In this document: positions 28,719-37,368 of the stretch, piece by piece
Layout of the letters: each line of letters begins with the position of its first letter
Position numbering within the stretch: position 1 is the first letter of the stretch
Assembly (NCBI GenBank): GCA_030252795.1
Contig: CP127080.1
Location: 1 to 64,000, forward strand
Direction of reading: 5' to 3'
DNA from: Porticoccaceae bacterium LTM1
GTDB lineage: Bacteria; Pseudomonadota; Gammaproteobacteria; Pseudomonadales; Porticoccaceae
Length of the DNA stretch: 64,000 nucleotides
Made by a program: the position numbers and the translations under genes
The notes under the pieces: model-generated
What the model was told of the DNA's origin: nothing
The model's input: only the letters and a program-made list of their open reading frames with translations
Database searches by the model: none

Positions 28719-29351
28719 ATGGATTTGAGTAACTTGCCGATTTTTATTCTCTCTTCGTTGGTGCTGATCATGGCGCCGGGACCGGATGTTGTATTCCTGG
28801 TTGCCCAGAGTGTACGTCATGGTCGATTGGCAGGTTTGGCAACAGCGCTGGGACTGGCTTTGGGAAACCTGGTGCATACTCTCGCGGCGGCACTGGGTGT
28901 GTCGATTATTTTTCAGACATCTGCATTGGCTTTTATGGCGCTCAAAATAATCGGCGCACTCTATCTTCTTTTTCTGGCGTACAAAATCTTTCGGCCTGCA
29001 TCACAAACAGACAGCGAAGAAATCCAGACCACCCAAATCTCAAGCCGGGGACTGCTTGTTCGTGGGCTGTTGATGAATATCTTCAATCCCAAGGTGGCAC
29101 TGTTTTTCCTGGCATTTTTGCCTCAGTTTGTTATCTCCCAAGACGGCCCGGTCTGGATTCAAATGGGGTTGTTGGGGGTTGTCTTTACTTTGTTGGTGGT
29201 GCTGGTTTTTGGTGGTATCGGAATGCTGGCCGGCACCTTCAGTCAGGCCCTGAAGACAAAACGCTTTGCAAAAGCTGGACAGTGGGCGAATCGCGCCGTG
29301 GGATTGGTATTTGTCGGACTGGCAGTCCGGTTGCTGATGGTGGAGCAATAA
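28719..29351 (+). CDS. LysE/RhtB family amino-acid exporter
   Basis: A 210-residue inner-membrane protein with six helices, typical LysE/RhtB length. The N-terminal MAPGPDVVFLVAQSVRHGRLAGLATALGLALGN and the middle GLLMNIFNPKVALFFLAFLPQFV are family hallmarks. GAAGGA at 28706-28711 is a good ribosome site. Members export amino acids such as homoserine, lysine or threonine; the substrate here is unknown. Confidence 0.93.
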   Translation: MDLSNLPIFILSSLVLIMAPGPDVVFLVAQSVRHGRLAGLATALGLALGNLVHTLAAALGVSIIFQTSALAFMALKIIGALYLLFLAYKIFRPASQTDSEEIQTTQISSRGLLVRGLLMNIFNPKVALFFLAFLPQFVISQDGPVWIQMGLLGVVFTLLVVLVFGGIGMLAGTFSQALKTKRFAKAGQWANRAVGLVFVGLAVRLLMVEQ

Positions 29352-29393
29352 AGGTCAAATCGTTAAAAAATAATAAGAGCTAAGGAAAGTAAT

Positions 29394-30812
29394 ATGCTAA
29401 ATCGAGTTGTTCAATTATTTTTAATATGTTGTTTTTCATTTGTGGCCCACGGAGTTGAGCTAAAAGATGAAAATGGGAGGTATCGGCATGATGACCCTGA
29501 AGTTAGAGCGGAGCTTTTGAGTATTGCTCAAACATACGAAGTAAACATGAAAGCAGATAAGGCCTTAGTGCTTTATAAGTTCTTGTCAGAGAATTGGCAG
29601 AAGGAAGGATTGGAGCATTCTTTAAAAGCCGCTTGCCAGAGAATGTTTAATATTTATCTAAGGCAAGACCGTATTGGGAATTATTGGGATGAAATCCAAA
29701 GCTGCCCGCAAGATGTAAAGAAAGACATTTTTTTGAATTTTGCCGAAAACAGATTCAAAGATGAAGAAGTATTACTAATCTATAAACATCTTACGGAGCA
29801 ATGGGGTAATAACGTTCCTAATTTTTCTTCGGACCTATGTAGATCGATAGCAAAAACAAGGCTAATTAGTAAGGAGCCAGAACTCTACACAGATATTATT
29901 TCTGGGTGCAAGTTAGAAGATGTTGCAATAGGTGAGCAAAAGGCTATTGACTATCAATTAGGTATTTTAAAAATTAGAAATTACGACTCTAATAAAGTTG
30001 TCGAGAAAAAAGTTTTTGGGTTGTCTGACTTTATTGCTAAAGTTGAGAAGGTTAGCCTTCAGAAAAGCAAGCCTGATTTAAGTGCTCACTTGATAATGTC
30101 TTACCTGATAAATAATCAAGAAGGAAAAATAGCTGAGCTTGAGTGCTCACGAGAAGAGATGGTAAAAGGGTATCTCGGTTGGGCGCATTTTGCGGTATTG
30201 GAAGCTGAGAATTCTCGTGCCCTGCACCGCTATAGAACGCTTATAGATGATTGGAGTGAATCGCCAGATGATCAATTTCGAGCCTGCCAGCATGTCTATT
30301 GGTTGCTTAGCCCTCTGGGCGATATAAATAAACTTAAGAAAAACATGGAAGACTGCCCTGACATGGTTTATTCGGAAAAAATATTTGGTGAAGGGCAACC
30401 GCCTCTAATGGCAGGATTTATGGAGCTAACTTATGGTGCAGGGCAAGAGAATTCTGAGTACGCTCCAATTAAAAAGGTAAGGGCTCAGTATCCACAGTCT
30501 GCATTGAGTAGGGGTGAGGAGGGGTATGTAGTACTGAGGTTTACTATTGATCGCCAAGGACTAACCAAGGATTTTGAAGTGGTTGAGGCAAAATCATTCA
30601 AGCAAAGTAAAAAGGAGCCAAACTGGATAACGGAGTTTGAAGAAAATGGATTCCGTTATATTGGTCGTACAGGTAGAGACTCAAAAATATTTAATAAAGC
30701 GGCCATAAGCGCGGCAAAACAGATGCGATACATCCCTCGATATGTGAATGGAGAGCCGGTAGAAGTCCCAGGTGTGCTTCATAAATTTACGTTTACCATG
30801 AGCAGAGACTAA
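29394..30812 (+). CDS. Low-GC exported protein with TonB-type C-terminal domain
   Basis: A 472-residue protein. A signal peptide (MLNRVVQLFLICCFSFVAHG) leads to a long helical, repeat-like region (about 25-350) rich in Leu/Glu/Lys that may hold TPR-like helices. The C-terminal part, from about 360 (YPQSALSRGEEGYVVLRFTIDRQG) to AAKQMRYIPRYVNGEPVEVPGV, is the TonB/TolA C-terminal fold. It lacks the usual Pro-rich spacer and membrane anchor of TonB. The gene is clearly more AT-rich than its neighbours, which suggests transfer. The role is unknown. Confidence 0.75.
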   Translation: MLNRVVQLFLICCFSFVAHGVELKDENGRYRHDDPEVRAELLSIAQTYEVNMKADKALVLYKFLSENWQKEGLEHSLKAACQRMFNIYLRQDRIGNYWDEIQSCPQDVKKDIFLNFAENRFKDEEVLLIYKHLTEQWGNNVPNFSSDLCRSIAKTRLISKEPELYTDIISGCKLEDVAIGEQKAIDYQLGILKIRNYDSNKVVEKKVFGLSDFIAKVEKVSLQKSKPDLSAHLIMSYLINNQEGKIAELECSREEMVKGYLGWAHFAVLEAENSRALHRYRTLIDDWSESPDDQFRACQHVYWLLSPLGDINKLKKNMEDCPDMVYSEKIFGEGQPPLMAGFMELTYGAGQENSEYAPIKKVRAQYPQSALSRGEEGYVVLRFTIDRQGLTKDFEVVEAKSFKQSKKEPNWITEFEENGFRYIGRTGRDSKIFNKAAISAAKQMRYIPRYVNGEPVEVPGVLHKFTFTMSRD

Positions 30813-30858
30813 TTAATTATGCTAGATGCACCAGCAGAGTTGGTGCATCAAGCATTTC

Positions 30859-31254
30859 TTAATTCTCAGGCACCACCCTGGTTTTCCCTTCATCATTAAT
30901 AGCAACAAAAATAAACTCGCCTTCCGTCACTTTAAACGGCTGATCCGATTCCTGCTCGGTGCACCAGACATCCACCAGAAAACGCATAGAGGTGCGACCC
31001 ACTTCTTCCAGCTCTGTATAACAGCTGACAGTTGAGCCCACCGGTACCGGTTTCAGGAAGGCCATATTACTTATGGCGACTGTCGCCACACGCCCTTTGG
31101 CAATGCGGCGAGCATGAATGCTGGCGGCAAGGTCCATTTGTGACAGTACCCAGCCACCAAAAATATCGCCGTTAGGGTTTGTGTCAGCGGGCATGGCAAT
31201 GGTTTGCAAGCTCAGTACGCCGGTAGGCGTTGGATCTGTATTTCGGTTGCTCAT
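30859..31254 (-). CDS. yciA: Acyl-CoA thioesterase, YciA type
   Basis: A 131-residue hotdog-fold thioesterase that hydrolyses acyl-CoA. The family core MPADTNPNGDIFGGWVLSQMDLAASIHARR holds the Asn-Gly-Asp active-site area. The following VATVAISNMAFLKPVPVGSTV segment is typical. It lies on the minus strand just downstream of the TRAP permease genes. Confidence 0.93.
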   Translation of the reverse strand: MSNRNTDPTPTGVLSLQTIAMPADTNPNGDIFGGWVLSQMDLAASIHARRIAKGRVATVAISNMAFLKPVPVGSTVSCYTELEEVGRTSMRFLVDVWCTEQESDQPFKVTEGEFIFVAINDEGKTRVVPEN

Positions 31255-31278
31255 AGATAATATCCAATAGCTAGATTA

Positions 31279-32667
31279 TTAATGCCCCAAGAGCTGGTCG
31301 GGCAGCCAAGTGGCCATTTCTGGCCAGAGCGCCAACATGCCAAGCAAAAGCAATTGAACTATGACAAAGGGTATCACGCCTTTGTAGATGTCGCCGGTTT
31401 TCACCGTAGCCGGAGCTACACCTCGCAGGTAAAACAACGCGAAGCCAAATGGTGGAGTCAGGAATGACGTTTGTAAATTGATCGCGATCATGATTCCGAG
31501 CCATACCGGGTCAAGACCCATGGCGAGTAGTACCGGCGCGACAATCGGCACCACCACAAAAGTGATTTCGATAAAGTCGAGAATAAACCCGAGCAGAAAG
31601 ATGATCACCATCACCAGCAGAGTGGCGGCAAAGACTCCGCCGGGCAGGTTCTCAAAAATCTCCGCGACCATTTCCTCACCGCCAAAGCCGCGAAAGACCA
31701 ATGAAAAGATGGCGGCGCCAATCAGGATCAAAAACACCATGGCGGTGGTATCGGTGGTGTTTCGCATCACTTCGCGCAGTCGGGTCAGGTTGAGCTGACG
31801 TCGTAACAGGGCCAGTACGGTAGCGCCCACAGCGCCAACCCCCGCCGCCTCAGTGGGGGTGGCGATTCCATAGAGAATAGAGCCGAGCACCAGCACAATC
31901 AAAGCAACAGGTGGCAGTAAGCTCTTCAGCAGTTGTCCACCGGTAATGCCATTTTCGCTGTCTGCAAGCTGCGGGGCTTTATTTGGCCTCACTTTGGCAA
32001 TAAACAGCAGGTAGACGATATAAAGGACTACCAGAGCCATACCGGGAATGATGGCACCAATAAACAGATCGCCAATGGATACTGTATCCGGGGTAAAGAT
32101 GCCCATGCTGAGCTGGGCTTGCTGGTAGGCGCTGGTGAGGATATCACCCAGCAATACCAGGGCGATGGAGGGCGGAATAATTTGTCCTAAGGTGCCCGTT
32201 GCACAGATGGTGCCGGCGGCAAGCGCCGGGCAGTAACCACGCTTTATCATGGTGGGTAGTGACATCAGTCCCATGGTGACCACAGTGGCGCCGACAATAC
32301 CGGTGCTGGCCGCCAACAGCATGCCGACTACAATAACGGCAATGCCCAGGCCGCCCGGCAGCTTGCCAAACAGTCGAGACATACTATCCAACAGGTCTTC
32401 AGCCAGCTTGGCCTTCTCCAGCATCACGCCCATCAGGATAAACAGCGGCACGGCGATTAGGGTCTGGTTGGAGATGGTGCCAAACAGTCGGTTGGGCAGT
32501 GCTTCCAGAAACGCCATATCAAAGTGGCCAAAGGCAGCACCTACGCCGGCAAAAATCAGTGCAGTGCCACCCAGTGTCAACGCCACTGGATAGCCCAGCA
32601 TCAACAGCCCGCAGACCGCAACAAACATCAGCAGGGGGATATACTCGGCAAAGGTAAGCTCAACCAT
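31279..32667 (-). CDS. dctM: TRAP transporter large permease (DctM type)
   Basis: A 462-residue protein with about twelve helices of the DctM family, which forms the channel of tripartite ATP-independent transporters. Signatures include PLFILMGVMLEKAKLAEDLLD, GTLGQIIPPSIALVLLGDILT and SFLTPPFGFALFYLRGVAP. Its ATG overlaps the small-permease stop by one base (TAATG), so the two are coupled. No periplasmic binding protein (DctP) gene is next to it. Confidence 0.95.
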   Translation of the reverse strand: MVELTFAEYIPLLMFVAVCGLLMLGYPVALTLGGTALIFAGVGAAFGHFDMAFLEALPNRLFGTISNQTLIAVPLFILMGVMLEKAKLAEDLLDSMSRLFGKLPGGLGIAVIVVGMLLAASTGIVGATVVTMGLMSLPTMIKRGYCPALAAGTICATGTLGQIIPPSIALVLLGDILTSAYQQAQLSMGIFTPDTVSIGDLFIGAIIPGMALVVLYIVYLLFIAKVRPNKAPQLADSENGITGGQLLKSLLPPVALIVLVLGSILYGIATPTEAAGVGAVGATVLALLRRQLNLTRLREVMRNTTDTTAMVFLILIGAAIFSLVFRGFGGEEMVAEIFENLPGGVFAATLLVMVIIFLLGFILDFIEITFVVVPIVAPVLLAMGLDPVWLGIMIAINLQTSFLTPPFGFALFYLRGVAPATVKTGDIYKGVIPFVIVQLLLLGMLALWPEMATWLPDQLLGH

Positions 32668-33218
32668 TACAGTGCCCCCTCATGCCCGGACTCGTGATGA
32701 CCGCCAAGGCCCAGAAAGAACAGTGTATTGCTGATAATGTCGGCAACCCCTTGCAGGGCCAGGGTTACAGGCATGATCAGAAGAAGTGTTTTCAGCAAAT
32801 AAATGAACGGCAATCCGCCGGGCTCAGTAGAGACTTCCATTACACTCCAACTGGCCAGCACGTAGTCAAGGCTGAGCCAGAAGATCAAGGCGCACACTGG
32901 CAGCAGGAACAATAACCCGCCAAGTGCGTCCACCAGTGCTTGATGTTTGCCACTCATTTGGCGATAGAAGATATCGACCCGGACATGACCAGCGCGTTTG
33001 AGGGTAAACGCAGCGCCCAGCATAAACACGATACCGTGCAGGTAGGTGATACTCTCCTGTAGGGCGATGGAGTTAACCTCCAATACATAGCGCATCACCA
33101 CGACAGTAGTGGTAAGTAGTGCCATGGCCAGTGTGAGCCAGGAAATTGCCCTGCCACAGCGTTCAGTAAATGAGTCGATCCCGCGGGCAAGGCGGTCGGC
33201 GGAGGTGGCAACAGTCAT
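32667..33218 (-). CDS. dctQ: TRAP transporter small permease (DctQ type)
   Basis: A 183-residue four-helix protein. The features ALQESITYLHGIVFMLGAAFTLKRAGHVRVDIFY and the charged cytoplasmic loop match the DctQ family. It starts 163 bp from the pstS start and is divergent from it. The Pho-box array between them could affect both. The substrate is unknown because the binding protein is not encoded nearby. Confidence 0.9.
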   Translation of the reverse strand: MTVATSADRLARGIDSFTERCGRAISWLTLAMALLTTTVVVMRYVLEVNSIALQESITYLHGIVFMLGAAFTLKRAGHVRVDIFYRQMSGKHQALVDALGGLLFLLPVCALIFWLSLDYVLASWSVMEVSTEPGGLPFIYLLKTLLLIMPVTLALQGVADIISNTLFFLGLGGHHESGHEGAL

Positions 33219-33281
33219 AAACAGTCATAGTTATTGGTTATAAAGGGGCGGATCATAGCATGACCTATGGAGACCACCTGC

Positions 33282-33321
33282 CTGTAATGAACTTGTCACA
33301 ATCCATTCATATTATTGTCAC
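33282..33321. promoter_or_regulatory. Pho-box array upstream of pstS
   Basis: Four 7-bp units lie exactly 11 bp apart: CTGTAAT (33282-33288), TTGTCAC (33293-33299), CATTCAT (33304-33310) and TTGTCAC (33315-33321). The PhoB consensus is CTGTCAT repeated with 11-bp period. This is a two-box Pho array, 60 bp before the pstS start, and predicts PhoB control of the pst operon, perhaps also of the divergent dctQM. Confidence 0.85.
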
Positions 33322-33380
33322 CCTCGAAATCTAGCATTCCGCTCGAAGTAATTCATAACTACTCCAATGGAGAGACTATC

Positions 33381-34436
33381 GTGAAAAAGAGCATGAAACT
33401 GACACTTGCCGGCTTGGTTGCTGCTGCAACTCTGGCCAGCGTAAATGCTGTAGCCGCTTCTCGTGACTACATCAGCATCGTAGGTTCTTCTACTGTATAC
33501 CCGTTCGCTACCGTAGTAGCTGAGCGTTTCGGTAAAGCCACCAAATTCGCTACCCCGAAAATCGAATCTACAGGTTCCGGTGGTGGTATGAAGCTGTTCT
33601 GTGCTGGCCTGGGTACCGAGCATCCAGACATCACCAACGCTTCACGTCGCATGAAAGCGAAAGAGTTCGAAATGTGCAAAAAGAACGGTGTTACCAACAT
33701 CGTTGAAGTACTGATCGGTTACGACGGTATCGTTCTGGCCAACTCCAAAAAGTCCAAGACATTTGAGCTGTCTCGCAAGGACATCTACCTGGCGCTGGCT
33801 AAAGACGTTCCGAATCCGGATGGATCTGAAACTCTGGTAGCCAACCCATACAAAACCTGGAAAGAAGTAAACCCGGCTCTGCCGAACGTTAAAATCGAGG
33901 TTCTGGGTCCTCCTCCGTCTTCTGGTACTCGCGACGCCTTCGCCGAACTGGCTCTGGAAGGTGGCGCCAAGACTTTCTCCTGGATCAAAGACATGAAGAA
34001 AGTTGACAAGAAGAAGTACAAAGCGATCGCTCACACCATTCGTGAAGACGGTGCGTACATCGAAGCTGGCGAAAACGACAACCTGATCGTACAAAAGCTA
34101 GAAGCTAACCCGAACGCTCTGGGTGTATTCGGTTTCTCCTTCCTGGACCAGAACAGCGACAAGGTTCATGGCTCTATCATTGAAGGCAACGCCCCGACTT
34201 TCGACTCCATCGCCGACAAGTCTTACCCGGTTTCCCGTCCGCTGTACTTCTACGTGAAGAAAGACCACGTTGGTGTTATCCCGGGCATTGAGCAGTACCT
34301 GGCTGAATTCACCAGCGAGAAAGCCTGGGGCGAAGACGGCTACCTGGCGGAGAAAGGTATGATCCCGATGAACAGCTCTCTGCGTAAGCAAACTGCAGCT
34401 GATGTTCGCGGCATGAAAACTCTGAAGTCTCTGTAA
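33381..34436 (+). CDS. pstS: Phosphate ABC transporter substrate-binding protein
   Basis: PstS is the periplasmic phosphate-binding protein of the high-affinity Pst system. A signal peptide covers about residues 1-26 (ending NAVAA). Phosphate-contact loops are GSSTVYPF, STGSGGGMKLFC and GPPPSSGTRDAF. I chose GTG at 33381, with GGAGAG at 33369-33374 six bases before it; an in-frame start 66 bp earlier lacks this and would run into the Pho region. The product is 351 residues. Codon use is strongly biased, as for a highly expressed protein. Confidence 0.96.
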   Translation: MKKSMKLTLAGLVAAATLASVNAVAASRDYISIVGSSTVYPFATVVAERFGKATKFATPKIESTGSGGGMKLFCAGLGTEHPDITNASRRMKAKEFEMCKKNGVTNIVEVLIGYDGIVLANSKKSKTFELSRKDIYLALAKDVPNPDGSETLVANPYKTWKEVNPALPNVKIEVLGPPPSSGTRDAFAELALEGGAKTFSWIKDMKKVDKKKYKAIAHTIREDGAYIEAGENDNLIVQKLEANPNALGVFGFSFLDQNSDKVHGSIIEGNAPTFDSIADKSYPVSRPLYFYVKKDHVGVIPGIEQYLAEFTSEKAWGEDGYLAEKGMIPMNSSLRKQTAADVRGMKTLKSL

Positions 34437-34448
34437 GATTCTTCATCA

Positions 34449-34474
34449 CAAGGCGCCTTGCGGAGGGCGCCTTG
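34449..34474 (+). terminator. Hairpin after pstS (attenuation or processing)
   Basis: CAAGGCGCC (34449-34457) and GGCGCCTTG (34466-34474) form a perfect 9-bp stem with an 8-base loop. It has no T-run, so it likely protects pstS mRNA or reduces read-through to pstC, giving more binding protein than permease. Confidence 0.7.
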
Positions 34475-34518
34475 TAAGAAATGATCAATAAAAACTAATA
34501 ACACACCGCAAAGAACTT

Positions 34519-34552
34519 GGCTCAGTGGGAATCTCACTGGGCCCTTTGTTTT
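34519..34552 (+). terminator. Second terminator-like hairpin before pstC
   Basis: GGCTCAGTG (34519-34527) pairs with CACTGGGCC (34535-34543) with one wobble-type mismatch, followed by CTTTGTTTT. Together with the hairpin at 34449 it would limit transcription from pstS into pstC. Confidence 0.65.
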
Positions 34553-34665
34553 ATCGGTTATATGGTAAATGCCAGAGAATTTTGTACTGCTGTCTTAATG
34601 TCGACACAACCAGCCGACTATGATTGAGATCGCAGTCCCAAGTTTTTTGAAGGAACAGGCCTGAA

Positions 34666-36030
34666 ATGCAAACAGCTAACTTGTTATTTTTGCTGCTAAT
34701 TATGGCAGCAGTTGCCTACTACATGGGCCGGGGGCGTTCATACGCCATTGCTCGACCTATGGGTGGTATTCGTTACCTCAACTCACTACCGTTCTATTAC
34801 GGAACCCAAACCGCAATCTGGTGTGCGGTACCCTCATTGATCCTGATGGGGGTCTGGTTGATGTTCGATGCCCCGATTATTGAGCATGTGGTACTGACCG
34901 GCCTGCCAGAGGCGTTGCAGCCGCATACTACCGCTGACCACAACCTGATGCTCAGCCGTATCAATAACATTGCCAGTGGAGCCCTGTCTTCTGCAGGTGA
35001 AGTGCCGGAAATTATCGCCGCTGCCGAGCGCCTTTCGAAATTGCGCAATACAGCGAGCTGGGTGATGACGGGGGCGGTGTTGTCGCTGGCAATCCTGGGT
35101 GGTTTCTGGGGTTGGGCCAAAGTCAGTGCCCAGTTCAAGGCGCGTAATCAGGTTGAAAAGGTGTTCAGTGCATCCCTGATGTTCTGCGCCATGATCGCCA
35201 TCTTTACTACAGTGGGCATTGTGTTCTCAGTGTTGTTCGAAACCATTCACTTTATCAGTTTTGATGATGTTGAACTGCTCGACTTCCTATTTGGTTCTAC
35301 CTGGAGCCCCCAGAGTGGTAAATACGGAGCTCTGCCACTCTTTGTCGGCACCCTGTTGATTTCATTTATTGCCATGCTGGTGGCAGTGCCAGTGGGGCTG
35401 ATGTCAGCTATCTACCTGGCCGAGTATGCCCATCCCAAGCTTCGCAGCTTTATCAAGCCGACCCTGGAAATCCTTGCCGGTATCCCGACCGTTGTGTACG
35501 GCTTCTTTGCCGCACTGACTGTGGCCCCGTTCATTCGCGGTCTCGGTGAATCCATGGGTTTGAATGTGGCGTCAGAAAGTGCTCTTGCTGCTGGTGTGGT
35601 GATGGGGGTGATGATTATCCCATTTGTTTCATCTCTGTCCGATGATGTGATTCGTGCCGTCCCACAAGCGATGCGCGATGGATCGCTGGGTCTTGGCGCC
35701 ACCAAGTCGGAAACTATCAAGCGAGTGATTTTCCCTGCCGCATTGCCCGGTATTGTTGGCGGAATTTTGTTGGCAGTTTCCCGCGCGATTGGCGAAACCA
35801 TGATCGTGGTGATGGCCGCAGGCCTGGCCGCCAATATGACCGCAAACCCGTTGGAAGCGGTAACCACAGTAACGGTTCAAATTGTTCTGGCCCTGGTTGG
35901 TGACCAGGAGTTTAACAGTCCACAGACACTGGTGGCTTTTGCCCTCGGTCTGGTGCTGTTTGTGATTACCCTTGGACTGAACATGTTTGCCCAAAGAACG
36001 GTTAAGAAATACAGAGAGCAATATGACTGA
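34666..36030 (+). CDS. pstC: Phosphate ABC transporter permease PstC
   Basis: PstC and PstA form the membrane channel for phosphate. The 454-residue product is much longer than E. coli PstC (319), with an N-terminal extension of about 150 residues (helices near 1-20, 45-65 and 125-145). The conserved permease core starts near residue 210. The EAA-type loop is RAVPQAMRDGSLGLGATKSETIKRVIFP. The C-terminus overlaps the pstA start by 8 bp. Confidence 0.95.
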   Translation: MQTANLLFLLLIMAAVAYYMGRGRSYAIARPMGGIRYLNSLPFYYGTQTAIWCAVPSLILMGVWLMFDAPIIEHVVLTGLPEALQPHTTADHNLMLSRINNIASGALSSAGEVPEIIAAAERLSKLRNTASWVMTGAVLSLAILGGFWGWAKVSAQFKARNQVEKVFSASLMFCAMIAIFTTVGIVFSVLFETIHFISFDDVELLDFLFGSTWSPQSGKYGALPLFVGTLLISFIAMLVAVPVGLMSAIYLAEYAHPKLRSFIKPTLEILAGIPTVVYGFFAALTVAPFIRGLGESMGLNVASESALAAGVVMGVMIIPFVSSLSDDVIRAVPQAMRDGSLGLGATKSETIKRVIFPAALPGIVGGILLAVSRAIGETMIVVMAAGLAANMTANPLEAVTTVTVQIVLALVGDQEFNSPQTLVAFALGLVLFVITLGLNMFAQRTVKKYREQYD

Positions 36031-37327
36031 TCAGATGAAAAATTCAGCTGCGACCAGCAATATCGAGAAGGTCAATCGCACACTGGCTCGGCGCTACCGC
36101 TCCGAAAAAATGTTCAAGACTTTTGGTATTGCCTCTATTGCACTTGGTCTGTTGGCGGTAGTGGTACTGTTTACCGATATTATCAGCAAGGGTAGTGGCG
36201 CCTTTCGTCTCGCCAGCATTCAGTTGGAAGTACAGTACGACAAGGATGTATTGGGCCTGTACAGTACCGACGATGTGCTGGATAGCGAAAAACTGGCGCT
36301 GGCCAACTTTGACGGTGTGGTTAAAGATGCCCTGAAAAACCGCTTTCCAGAGGTTACCGGTCGAACCGCCAAGCGCCAGCTGTACTCAATGGCGAGTGTG
36401 GATTCCTCGTTTGTTTTGATGCGTCGTCTCGCCGACAATCCCAAACTGCTGGGAAAGAGTGAGACCATCTGGCTGTTGGCGGATGATGATGTAGACACTT
36501 ACTACAAAAGTCTCGATGGCACACCGTTCACTGGAAAACTGTCTGAAAACCAGCAAGCCTGGGTTCAGGAACTGATAAAAGACGGTGATATCAAGCTGGA
36601 GTTCAACAGCAACTTCTTCAGCAATGGTAACTCCAGCGAGCCGGAATTGGCAGGTATCAAGGGTGCAGCACTGGGTTCGTTTTTTACCCTGTTGATTACC
36701 TTGGCATTGTCCTTCCCGATTGGTGTAGCAGCGGCGATTTACCTGGAAGAGTTCGCTCCCAAGAACAAGTTGACCGACTTTATCGAGGTAAACATCAACA
36801 ACCTCGCAGCGGTACCATCGATTATCTTTGGTCTGTTGGGTTTGGCGATCTTTATCGGCTTCTTTGGTGTACCTCGCTCCACAGCAATTGTTGGTGGTCT
36901 GGTACTGACCTTGATGACCCTGCCGACCATCATTATTTCCAGCCGTGCGGCGATTAAGGCTGTTCCACCTTCTATTCGCGAAGCGGCAATTGGTATGGGT
37001 GCCTCGCCAATGCAGGTGGTGATGCATCACGTACTGCCGCTGGCACTGCCGGGCATGCTCACCGGTTCTATTATCGGTATGGCCCAGGCGCTGGGTGAAA
37101 CTGCTCCGCTGCTGCTGATTGGCATGGTGGCATTCGTGGTGGATATTCCAGGTAGCTTAACCGACCCGGCTACCGTGCTTCCGGTACAGATCTACCTCTG
37201 GGCTGACATGCCAGAGCGGGCATTTATTGAAAAGACCTCAGCCGCCATCATGGTGCTGCTGGGCTTTCTGATTGTGATGAACACACTGGCTGTGGTACTG
37301 CGCAAACGCCTTGAGCGTCGCTGGTAA
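36023..37327 (+). CDS. pstA: Phosphate ABC transporter permease PstA
   Basis: The second Pst permease. The ATG at 36023 (MTDQMKNSAATSNIEKVN) overlaps the pstC stop by 8 bp, with AGAGAG before it. It is 434 residues, well above E. coli PstA (296); a periplasmic insert of about 150 residues follows the first helix (residues about 35-55). The permease core includes AVPPSIREAAIGMGASPMQVVMHHVLP. Both permeases share this enlarged form, so their inserts may meet PstS. Confidence 0.95.
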   Translation: MTDQMKNSAATSNIEKVNRTLARRYRSEKMFKTFGIASIALGLLAVVVLFTDIISKGSGAFRLASIQLEVQYDKDVLGLYSTDDVLDSEKLALANFDGVVKDALKNRFPEVTGRTAKRQLYSMASVDSSFVLMRRLADNPKLLGKSETIWLLADDDVDTYYKSLDGTPFTGKLSENQQAWVQELIKDGDIKLEFNSNFFSNGNSSEPELAGIKGAALGSFFTLLITLALSFPIGVAAAIYLEEFAPKNKLTDFIEVNINNLAAVPSIIFGLLGLAIFIGFFGVPRSTAIVGGLVLTLMTLPTIIISSRAAIKAVPPSIREAAIGMGASPMQVVMHHVLPLALPGMLTGSIIGMAQALGETAPLLLIGMVAFVVDIPGSLTDPATVLPVQIYLWADMPERAFIEKTSAAIMVLLGFLIVMNTLAVVLRKRLERRW

Positions 37328-37368
37328 GCAATCATTCGTTTAGATAAGAGATATTCAGGTATAGTGCA

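Noticed and set aside
34575-34665. Pho box before pstC
   Set aside because: CTGTCTT-AATG-TCGACAC has the right spacing, but the second unit matches the consensus poorly.
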